This document shows positions 32,810 to 42,279 of a stretch of 42,683 nucleotides of DNA, in pieces. The stretch is from NCBI GenBank assembly GCA_037176905.1, contig JBBBWG010030388.1:6404-49086 (forward strand), given 5' to 3'. Position numbers and translations under genes: made by a program. This stretch comes from Azolla pinnata. Its lineage: Eukaryota; Streptophyta; Polypodiopsida; Salviniales; Salviniaceae. The first letter of the stretch is position 1. Each line of letters begins with the position of its first letter. The notes under the pieces were generated by a model. The model was not told the DNA's origin. It did no database searches and saw only the letters and a list, made by a program, of their open reading frames with translations.

Positions 32810-33739
32810 ATGGAAGCAGAGGAGCGCAGGGGAAGGGGAAGACGGAGGAGGAAGCGCAAGCAGCAACAGAAACAGGCGCCGCCATGGATGAAGAGGCCTT
32901 TCTCTTCTTCTTCTTCTTCTTCTTCTTCGTCTTCTGCTTCTGCCGCCATCGCTGCCAAATCCCAATCTTCCTCCCTGTCCAAGCTTGTCGGCGGCTATGG
33001 CGCCCACAGCCTCTTCTTTGGCCCCTTTCTCCCCCACCACCGTCACCGCTGCAGTAACACCATCGCCTTCACCACCAACAACAACGACAGCCATGGCCGC
33101 CATAGCCGCCATGGTTGTTGGCTCAGGCCTTATCATCCCCCTCCTCCTCCTCCTCCTCCTCCTCCTCCTCTTCAACGTCCTTCTGCCTACCGTTATGGAA
33201 GTTGCAGCCCCGTGTTTCTCCATACCTCCTCTTCCTCCTCCTCTCCTTTCCTCTATTTCGATCGCTCATCGTCTGCCGCCGATCCTGATGACCCTCTCTT
33301 TGCTTCGCTCCTTGCACAGGCTCTCCACGACGATCATGATAATGATGATGATAATGATGGTAATGATGGTGATGGTGATGGTGATGATGATGGTGGTGGT
33401 GGTGATGATGATGATGATGATGGAGAGGATGATTCCGATGGCGACTTCGATGGCGATTATGAAGATGAAGGCGAGGATGTGGATGAAGATGAAGATGAAG
33501 ATGGAGGAGGAGGAGAGGGAGAAGAAGAAGAAGAGGAAGAAGAAGAAGAAAATGATGATGATTGTGGTGGTGGTGGTGGTGAAGATGAAGATGCATTTGC
33601 AGATCTCAGTGGTGGCTCTCCTGCAAGAAGGTATGCCATTTGCCCCGATGTGGATCGCTCTAAAGTTTCTCTATTTTCCAGTCGATTAGAGCTCTTTGCT
33701 TGGCTGGAATATGGGCATTCAAAGATTGTGTGTTGCTAA
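32810..33739 (+). CDS. Hypothetical acidic low-complexity protein (first exon or short gene)
   Basis: Not recognised. An ATG in good context (gccATGg) opens 309 codons to a TAA at 33739. The product starts with a basic stretch (RRGRGRRRRKRKQQQKQ). Poly-Ser, a short Ala-rich segment and poly-Pro follow, then a long Asp/Glu/Gly tract of about 100 residues. A more ordinary tail (FADLSGGSPARRYAIC...) comes last. A plausible splice donor (aagaag|gtatgc) at 33631 would end an exon at 33630 in phase 2, with later exons not identified. The frame is kept open across GAT, GAA, GAC, GGT, CCT and TCT repeats. It could therefore be a real intrinsically disordered protein or an ORF created by microsatellites. 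The opposite strand is also open over much of it, which lowers confidence. Confidence 0.3.
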   Translation: MEAEERRGRGRRRRKRKQQQKQAPPWMKRPFSSSSSSSSSSSASAAIAAKSQSSSLSKLVGGYGAHSLFFGPFLPHHRHRCSNTIAFTTNNNDSHGRHSRHGCWLRPYHPPPPPPPPPPPLQRPSAYRYGSCSPVFLHTSSSSSSPFLYFDRSSSAADPDDPLFASLLAQALHDDHDNDDDNDGNDGDGDGDDDGGGGDDDDDDGEDDSDGDFDGDYEDEGEDVDEDEDEDGGGGEGEEEEEEEEEENDDDCGGGGGEDEDAFADLSGGSPARRYAICPDVDRSKVSLFSSRLELFAWLEYGHSKIVCC

Positions 33740-36700
33740 AACTAGATCTTTTATATGTTCCTGGATCGATCCCGTGTACATCATTAGCTTGTCAAGCTTT
33801 TAGGAGGCAAAGGCACATGAGTTTGGCTAGTTTCCAACACCGGTATCGCGCTTGATAAGGATCAGTGCCAGAAATGTGTGGGAATGCTAATCCCAGAATT
33901 ATGTGTAGTGAGTGAAGCTCGATGCCGAATCGTTTCGATGTATAGAATTGTTCATGAAACCTGCATGCAAGCCAGACAAAAAGGAAAATAGCCCATCATC
34001 AAATAAGGGAATCCTATGGCTGCCACATACACTAAGATCTGTGTGTGTGGGAAATAAGACATGTCCAATGCTTTTTCTTGTATCATGGGGGCGAAATGAT
34101 GGTTGAGAAAGAGGCTACTACACATGCCGATAGTCGATCTTCAGAACCAAATCGCTTGCCAGAATTCGCTGCCACATTTGAACTCACTCCGCTGTTAGTT
34201 CGATATATGCTACCGCAATCACGTGAGAATGCAATGGTATAAACCCTAAAGGTGATATGTACTGAGAATGATGCTGTTAGAGCTCCAAGTCGGCGGATGT
34301 GCTTGAGAGAGGCAAGCCCACGGGCAAACTTTATGCAGCAGCTTGTGATGTCTACGATGCTGGGCGAAATCTGACAGCAAACCAAGGTATTCTTAGATCT
34401 CCTATCGAGGAAGCATCGAACAAGTGCTGTTGCTTGTTTTTCGCCCAACAAGTGCAATGATTTTTGGCAGCAAAGGCATTGGATTCAGCATGTGATCTTG
34501 CATTCAGATGCATCCGTGGAAAGAAGCGCTGTGTCTGATCGTGTCATGACCGTTGGATCGAATCTGAACCTGGGATAAGGTATGCATTACTTGTGCTCTT
34601 CTTTGGATCGCTCATTTTCCCATTTGCGTGTAGCATGATCAACTACCTTATGGGCTGAGAAGGGCATAAGGTATTTATCTTCTGTGCATGTAATGTCTTT
34701 ACTCTTTACCATTAATTTTTTTGCTATGGAACTAACGTTGTATGATCTAAATTGAGTGCTAACACTATCGAATTATGAGGAGCTTACCATACATTCCCTC
34801 ATCACTGGCGCCGGATCATTGAATATGGCAATTTAGATCAGCAAAACATTGTAACGAGTAAGACAAGAGAAGTGCTCTTCCATGACTCCAGTTTTAGCTG
34901 GTAAAAATTCTTGTGTTCTGTTAAGAAGAATTCATTGGTTCAGCTTCGGGCATTGTTTGCGTCTTTATGGATGAGTATGTGGGGCTTTAGACATGTGTAA
35001 TAGTGACATTATACCTTGTTTACTGTTTTCCATACAAGTGAGCAAGCTGATGATTTGTAAACAACTTTGGAGTGCATGATGTATGCTCATAATCTATCAC
35101 TGAAACCCCTCTTTCAATGTGGAAAATTTGATTGCTTATGTTTTCTGCAAGGCATAGTTGTGCAGAAATGGATTTCAAAATAAGCTTAGTTGCAATTTTA
35201 GTTGCTAGCATGATCATCTCAAAGCTGAAAAACGGCGGCATTACTCTCGTATTTAGATAATTACTGGATAGACATGATCTCAAACGCCACATCCTTACAA
35301 ATGCATTACTCTCATAGCTAGATAATCACTGGATAGACAGTATCTGTAAAATCGATTAATAGTAGCGATGGGTCAGCTTAGCAACCCAACAAACATTTGT
35401 GATGCTAGTATAGTTTCTGTTCTTCTTTAACAAAAAAAAGCAACTTAAATGTACAAACTGCACATATTGTACAGTTTAAACTGGATAGTTTGTAACCTAA
35501 GCACAACTTAAATGAACTACAAACTGTACATATTGTTTGTATCCTGATTACAATTACAGATAGAGGGCTAATAGATGAGTTGTATGTACAGTTTTCTGTT
35601 GTTTGCAAATCATATGGATGCCATGTGCCTCCGTAATGGGCAATATCTACTGTACTTCATGGTTCGAGGACCTTGGAATCGCTTACGTTCATGTCACTCT
35701 TTCGATTTACAATGCTATTTATTTCCCATGTTCTTCTTCCTTGCATCTTGAACTCATCTTTGAACACTTCCATCTTGTGCTTCGGAGTGCTTCTTCATCT
35801 GTATGGCATTGCTGCATCAAAGGCATCTTTTCCTCGCTTCCTTGAGGGATTACCAAGCTGATCATTGCTTGTCCCCTGCATCCAATTCAACAACTTTGTC
35901 CTCGCTTCCGAGTGAGTATAGGCGAATCGAAGGCCTTGATCAGATAAGAGGACGAGATGGATCCTCTTCCGATTGCCTTGTAACAGAGCAGACGAAATCC
36001 CTGTGCGACTTTCCAAAGCATGTGTTCGAGAACTCAGAGGGATTTTTACTGATGAGCCGACTGATCGAAGCTATCATCGGTTGTCATCTCAAGCTGACTT
36101 GCTCGCAAATGAGCACCCAGATCGTCGAGCATGCATATATGCATGCTCGAGCGCATGGATTGACAGGAGCAGCGATTCTGACAGGAGAGGTGCATGCGTT
36201 GCTTTGAATGACCCTTGTGTCATGAAACGACAGAATCAAGGTATAAAAACCATTCCAGTTCAATGCCAGCCTCTCTTGCGACACGTTTTTTTTTGGGCCC
36301 TTTGTCTTCTGCATGCAATGCAGATAGATATAAGGCCCTCGAAAACCTGTCATGCTAATTGTGAGAGAATCTGCGTACGAGCCTTGTGTACTGGATAATC
36401 TTGAATGGATTCGGACCGAAGGTATTGGGAAGAAGCGCTTGCGAGTCAGTGCACGAAAACAGCTGTAAGCTGAAGAGCGGTATTTGTACGATTGCGTCCG
36501 TGTTGGCACAAACCAGTTGCACCACGATGCTTCATCGCTCAAGCATGCAAGTTTCAACCCTAATAATACAAGTCGTGTTTCCTGCTAGCAAGCCCCCAAC
36601 CTAGGCCATGCCAGTGCCGATGCTCTCTGTCTCTTTAGTTTCGACGCTCTGCTCCTTCTGGAGACAGAAGTTCTCTGGGGTGTTGCCGTGGAAAGAAAAT

Positions 36701-36804
36701 CAGAGAAGCCAAACACGGAAGAAAGACCTGCGAGTTCCGACATCCGAAATCCACCCTAAGTATCCCTGAAAACAGACATCGGAAATCCCTGGGGACTAGC
36801 GCTC
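33740..36804. other. Intergenic, no gene recognised
   Basis: AT-rich, mostly non-repetitive sequence. Open frames such as 35803-36207 (134 codons, tail LLMSRLIEAIIGCHLKLTCSQ) and 34045-34242 have no domain I recognise. They could be exons of an unassigned gene, possibly downstream exons of the ORF at 32810. A 26-bp perfect palindrome lies at 36125-36150. No RNA genes are seen. Confidence 0.4.
36125..36150. promoter_or_regulatory. 26-bp perfect palindrome carrying two RY (CATGCA) elements
   Basis: The two 13-bp halves tcgagcatgcata and tatgcatgctcga are exact reverse complements. Each half contains CATGCA, the RY/Sph element bound by B3-domain factors of the ABI3/FUS3/LEC2 type. Whether it regulates anything here is unknown, because no gene start is established nearby. 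Confidence 0.4.
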
Positions 36805-36975
36805 GAAAACCCTAAACCCTAAAAACCCCTTGGGATCTACCCTGAAACCCCCTCTCTCTCGACAGCTAAAACCAACCTCGAAAAAGCCCAGTTTGAAACA
36901 AACTTTAGAACTCGTTTCCGATGCTTCTCTGCTGTATCGAACCACCTCGGAGCTAATCCTAAACCCGGTCCCATG

Positions 36976-37316
36976 CGAAACCCTAACCCTAAACCGGGCA
37001 GACACTAACTTTAAACCGGGAAAACCCTAACCCTAACCCTAACCCTAAACCGGGCCGACCCTAACCTTAAACCGGCAAAACCCTAACCCTAAACCGGGAA
37101 AACCCTAACCTTAAACCAGGAAAATCCTAACCCTAAACCGGGAAAACCATAACCCTAACCCTAAACCGGGCCGACCCTAACCTTAAACAAGGAAAACCCT
37201 AACCCTAAACCGGGAAAACCCTAACCTTAAACCACGAAAATCCTAACCCTAAACCGGGAAACCCTAACCCTAAACCGGGGAAACCCTAACCCTAACCCTA
37301 AACCGGGCTGTGAATT
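36976..37316. repeat. Interstitial telomere-like array with 116-bp higher-order period
   Basis: Runs of one to four ccctaa units alternate with aaccggg(a/cc)-type spacers. Landmarks recur at exactly 116 bp: cgggccgacc at 37051 and 37167, and aaaatcctaa at 37121 and 37237. This is higher-order organisation rather than random degeneration. Looser telomere-like motifs begin at about 36808. The array does not adjoin a contig end, so it is interstitial. Confidence 0.9.
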
Positions 37317-37358
37317 CAAACCAAAACCGGAGACCAAACAAAGAACAGAACAATTTTT

Positions 37359-37826
37359 TTGCGAGCAGAAAACCTGCACGTCCTCGCCATCGCCATCGCC
37401 GTCGCCGTCGCCATCGCCATCGCCATCGCCGTGGGCCCTTGCAGAGAATTTTTCTGCTGCAGCGACCAAAGGACCTCCCTGCGCGCCGCAGCTGACATCA
37501 ACTGCCTCAAGCTTTCCCCCGGAACGAAGCAGACACCTGAAATCCATCAGAAGAAGAAGAAGAAGACGAAGAAGAAGATGATGAAGATGAAGAGGATGGC
37601 GATGGCGATGGCGATGACCAATCTGGCCCTTGCTGTGCCTCGGCGTGGTGTGCTCAGACTCGCCGTCCTTCTCTGGGCTTTCCGTGGCGCTGCTGATCTC
37701 CTCGTCTTCTGCACTAGCTTGTGCCACACCTGGTTAGGTTTCTTCCGCTCTCTTTCTCTCTCTCGCTCTCTCTTTCTGAATCTATCACTGTATAAGAAAA
37801 CTGTGTTTGAGATCAAGAACCCGTAA
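37359..37826 (+). other. Ambiguous open frame over (GCCATC)n repeats; possible exon on either strand
   Basis: The forward frame gives 155 codons with hexanucleotide-encoded Ala-Ile/Ala-Val runs, a Lys-rich tract and a hydrophobic tail (LRLAVLLWAFRGAADLLVF) ending near a possible donor (ctg|gttagg, about 37733). The reverse frame 37227-37727 is also open and carries (Gly-Asp)n and an acidic N-terminal part, but has no ATG. Repeats keep both open and I cannot choose between them. Neither is recognised. Confidence 0.15.
37387..37432. repeat. (GCCATC/GCCGTC)n hexanucleotide repeat
   Basis: About seven hexanucleotide units. A related ggcgat run occurs at about 37597-37617 in inverted sense. Confidence 0.85.
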
Positions 37827-37953
37827 TCGGAGTTCTCTCTCCATGTTTCGGAATCAAAACCCCATGTTTTGAGATTAGGCTGTTCGAAACTAGCGTTTAG
37901 GCCTGATTTGAAAAACGGTGTTTCTCCTTGGTGCTTGAAGTTAGGGTTTTTTG

Positions 37954-38067
37954 CATCTTGGAAATTCTTGGAAATCATTGTTCTTCATCTTGGAAATTCT
38001 TGGAAATCCTTGTGCTTCATCTTGGAAATTCTTGGAAATCCTTGTTCTTCATCTTGGAAATTCTTGC
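37954..38067. repeat. 32-bp tandem repeat, ~3.5 copies
   Basis: Units begin catcttggaaattcttgg at 37954, 37986, 38018 and 38050 with an exact spacing of 32 bp and one or two substitutions. The last copy is partial. Confidence 0.92.
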
Positions 38068-38069
38068 TG

Positions 38070-39337
38070 TATTTTCTTCAAGTAATCGTTTCGTTCAAAT
38101 GAAGGCTTCAGATTAGGGTTTTCTTTTGCATCACACTAAGAACCATGGCTTTTCTCTAGATGACGGTTAACAGTTGATCCTTTGCAGTCTTTTTTGACAG
38201 TTAACAGTCTGATGATACTACCCCTTTCGGCTGCATAGCAAAGACTTTTTTTGTTCATGGACTTCGCGACCTGTGCTGCGGTAAAGCTCTCAACTCATCA
38301 AAGCTTGTGCTTTCCATGGGAAGAACTCTTGATCGGTATTCATTTCATGGCGCAGGACGAGTGAACCTCGATCCATAAGCTTCTGAAATGACCACCACCA
38401 CATCGTCAGCACTTTGTAAGAAACTCGATCCAAAGATCTGTAACGCCGATCGGCTCGATATTAAAAACGTGATTGTTGTGTACATATCATTCATTTGACG
38501 ATTCCTACAAGGTAATCATGGATCACATGTATGATATCGATCTGTATGATATCCGATCCGATCTTGAATGTCAAATTCCGCCAATGACCTCAAATGCACG
38601 CATTCAGCATGCTAGAAAGCTGGCGAGGGCATTCATTGCCGGTGCCTGACAAGAATCGTGCAAAAGCTCTCTTATGCTTTCATTGCAAGTTCTCTTCTTC
38701 CTGCACATTCAAAGCTATTTATGGTTTTCATCCTGATCTTCTTTGGAAATCAAGACACAGAGTCCATTGTCAGTGATGTTATTGAATCTTGTGGTACATC
38801 TTGTGGTCTCTAAATTCCTTTGTGCAGAAGAATTGCAGTACAAAACTTATGGAATTGTTCTTCAATAAGCTTGAAAAAGACAATCGTGGAGAGAATATGT
38901 GGTTGGAATTAGTAATTGCTGTTGCCGTAATTAATACTCATTCGGTTTCTTGCTGTCGTTAACGACGGGAACTAATCAAGCGGTATATTGGTGCTAATCT
39001 CATTGTAATTTGTTACTTTAGCATTGCACGAGTACTCCAACTTTTGGCTCATCATTGGTGTGGAGATGTATCGGAGCCAACTTCTGTATTGTTTACTTCT
39101 CCTTCTTCGGATTAACGATGATCGATCGAGTGGAAGAACGACATGAAGCAATTGTGCACCTAACAGTAGGAGTGATCAATTATGGTTACGCTTGTATGAT
39201 CAGATTAGATCAGATCAATCAATCAATCAATAAGTGCGTGTATGATCAGACGAGATCAGATCGATCGATCGATCAATCAATCAATCGATCAGTAAGTGTG
39301 TGTATGATCAGATGAGATGAGATCGATCGATCGATCG

Positions 39338-39379
<42 letters not shown>

Positions 39380-41044
39380 TTGGAGCCTTGAGGCAAGCCT
39401 CTAGGGACCCATATAATGTAATTAATCATGCCAGCGCTTTCATGATTCTCTCCGTTCTTCCCGTGCCTCTTTCGGTGTACGAAATCGGGTGAAACGAGCA
39501 CGGGCTTGCTTTTTTTCCGCATTGGAGTGGCTCACTTTCGACGGAAGAAAGATGATGATGATGATCGAAAGTCTCTCTTCGCTGTCCTCGGAGGGACAAA
39601 GTCAAGAAGACCCGGGGCCCGTGGAGTCGGGAATTGTCCGGGTGCAAAACGAGAAGAAGAAGAAGAAGAAAAAGAAGGAAAAGAAGAAAAAAGAGAAGAA
39701 AACGGATCGATGCAGCGCGATTCGGTAATTGCTCGATGTTTCATCGATCGATCAATCGATCGTACGGAGGCCATCGGAAAAATTTCCGTGTTCTTGCATC
39801 GGAGTCCGTCGAGATTGTCTGCGAGTTAATTGCGCTCGACGAAATGCCCTCGTCGCAGTTTTGCCCTCGATCCAGCTTCTTGTTTGGCGGGAATGCCTCG
39901 TGCGAGGCTGCTTCCCGTTCCAGTCCCCGGTCAAATGCGCATGCTTCGAATCGATCGATCGATTCAAATGCACATGCTTCGATTCGATCGATCGATCGAT
40001 CGATCGATGGATGGATCGATGGGTGGATCGATGGGATAGGATGGGAGGAGAGATCGCAGAGGGCGGCAAAACGAAAAGGGCGAATCGTCTTCTCCACGGC
40101 GATAATGATAACACATACCACAATCAATGGGAAAGGCCAGAGTGGTGTCATGGTTTTTGTTTTTTGGCAGGGCCAGCAAAAGCATCATTGGATGAGAAAG
40201 TGTGTGAAACAAAAAGAAGAAGAAGAAGAAGAAGAAGAAGAAGAAGAAAGAAGAAGAAGAAAGGTAGGCAAACAAAAGCAACCCATTGATGATGGGTAAT
40301 GAATGAATGAATGAATGAATGAGCTTTGCAATGGGGAGGTAGCTGGATCCCCCATCTACGCACACGAAGTCGCAATTATGAGCGCGTTCCGCGCCTCTTC
40401 TGCATAAAGCGTTTTGTCCTGATGTTTTGGGCGCATGATATACAAACCCAGTAGAAAAATGCGAATCGCAGCTCCAGATGATGGAGCTCCGGAAGTACAT
40501 GATGCACTTCCCAAGCCCAAAGAACAACTCTCTCTCTCTGATGTACACACACACACACACACACACATCTCTTGAATGATTTCGCATCGGGATGAATGTA
40601 TCGATGGATGGATGGATGGATGATTGGCACGGCATTCGAATCGCTGGATTGTGTGCATTTGAATGCGTTTTGGCGCGGAGCACAGGATGTCACCGTAATT
40701 AGGGTTTGGTATGTCAGGCTCCTTGCATCTGCCGCCGATCTAGAGTTTCGAATCTCGCTATAACACTTCTGAACTTTTGAACTATTCGCACTTTCTCTCT
40801 CTCGCGCGGATGCCCTCTTCGAACCTCGAGGTATTGGGCGCTAAAGATCGGGTTGTTTTATGTGTAGAGAAAAAACGACAAGGGCCGAAAAAAAGAAAAA
40901 AGGAACGAGGGAGAATTAGCCAAAAGAAAATGCCTAACCAAATAACGATCGATAATTTAACGCAAACTAAAGTTAGAAACTGCAAATTAATGCCTCGTCT
41001 TTATTGTTTACTACTTCCTAATCGGTGTTCTCGCAAAAGAAGCC
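38070..41044. other. Intergenic, simple-repeat-rich, no gene recognised
   Basis: Contains AATC/GATC blocks (39200-39380), GAA/AAG tracts (39650-39705 and 40216-40262), GATC/GATG runs (39950-40040), (AATG)n (40300-40321), (CA)n (40546-40567) and GGAT units (about 40602-40623). Most open frames here encode repeat peptides on both strands. The stretch 38100-39050 is AT-rich and featureless. Confidence 0.6.
39196..39378. repeat. Composite (AATC)n/(GATC)n repeat with nested direct copies
   Basis: Three successive blocks each start with tatgatcag (about 39195, 39241 and 39302) and run through gatcgatc and aatcaatc tracts. The last ends in about fifteen aatc units. The block structure shows segmental duplication of a compound microsatellite. 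Confidence 0.85.
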
Positions 41045-41140
41045 ACAATCTTGATCGCCCCCGGTGTAATTAGGCCATTGCCTCAATCGCCTGATGTGAT
41101 TACTGCTGATTATGTGGAATAACCGGAGCATTCGCTCCAT
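41045..41140. repeat. Dispersed repeat, copy B
   Basis: Counterpart of 32231-32336 with the same ordered blocks (cttgatcgccccc, taggccat, aatcgcc, gattact, ctgctgatt, ccggagcattc) and small insertions and deletions between them. Confidence 0.6.
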
Positions 41141-42279
41141 TGTTGATTAACCTCTGATTCGCCTGGACCCTAGTTTTCGCGGCCCTAACCTCCGATAATT
41201 AATTAACTACATCGGGGGCGATCGAGATTATGACTTAATTAGCGCGAGCAGCCGCCCGATTCGGAAATAGCAGCGGTGATCTCTAATTTCCATCACTTAT
41301 AATTCGGTCAAGTGGCGCCTCTCCAAAAAGAAACAAAAAAGCACAAACGCAAATTCCCCTTGCATTGATTGATTGGTTGTCATTAATGAGGAGGAACTTT
41401 GGTGGTGGATCTCAAAGAAAAAGAGAACAAAGGAAACAAAAAGAACGGACTCGGGAATCTTGATTGGACTGGGTATATGTACACTGTACACATGTGTGTG
41501 TGTGTATACATGTGCGTATGTCTGTACGTATGTGTACAAGTGTGTGTATCCCATTGCCCAGGTTTGGTTGGTCTATGTTTTGTTTTGGCCTCCAAGAAGA
41601 AGCCAACAACAACCAAAACACATTCAGCTCTTTCCCCATTCATTAATCCCGTCTGGGAACGTAAATGTCCGCCCACCCACCCATCGACAGACAGACACGG
41701 ACTCAGACTCAAACACAGATAGAACACCCGCTCGTCGAGCTTGTACACAAGCCATAGCTACCGCGAGTCTGTGTGTCTTCTACCACCCCCCCAAAAATGA
41801 GGGGAAGAAGACGCAGGCAGGCAGGCGCAAGGAGCCTCTCTGGCATTTCTCGGCGCCACGACAAAAGAAAGCTGTTACGGATCCGTGATCGGATCGGATT
41901 CGGATCGGGGGCAGACGAATTCGATCGGGCAGGAACGAGCGGGCGAAAAGAACGATCCGAAAAGCTTAAGCAGAACACACGGAGCAAAGAAAGCGGGCTT
42001 CTTCCGGTTGTTTGTTCTGTTGTTGTTTTTTTTGTTCAAACCACGGGAAACAAGCGGCCGAGCGACCGATCGCCAGCCAGAGAGAGAGAGAGAGAGAGAG
42101 AGCGCGTTCGGCATTCGGGGCGGGCGAAAGCATGGTCGCATCCAGCTATAGGCAGCCAGGTGATCGATCGGGGGAACGGAACGATTCCGACGAGAATGGA
42201 ACAAAGGCGAGAGCAGCAGCAGCAGCAGCTGCTGCTGCTGCGGCTACTGTACAAGTGGGGCGGGGAAGGTGAGGAGGAG
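41141..42279. other. Region downstream of the receptor-kinase gene; repeats only
   Basis: Should include the 3' UTR of the kinase gene (minus strand). It holds a GT/TATG-rich stretch (41475-41550), a (GA)n run (42080-42102) and an (AGC)n/(TGC)n inverted pair (42211-42240) that would form a hairpin. No protein-coding gene is recognised. Confidence 0.55.

Noticed and set aside
35803-36207. A 134-codon forward frame considered as a gene.
   Set aside because: Its tail looks somewhat protein-like but there is no recognised family, no splice or promoter support, and a perfect palindrome within it. It is only mentioned in the intergenic entry.
37227-37727. A reverse-strand frame of 166 codons with (Gly-Asp)n, considered as an exon.
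   Set aside because: It has no ATG, its upstream acceptor tract is purine-rich, and its openness comes from hexanucleotide and telomere-like repeats.
39964-40683. A 239-codon reverse-strand frame.
   Set aside because: It encodes Phe runs from GAA repeats, Val-Cys runs from CA repeats and Ser-Ile-Asp-Arg from GATC repeats; no conserved domain.
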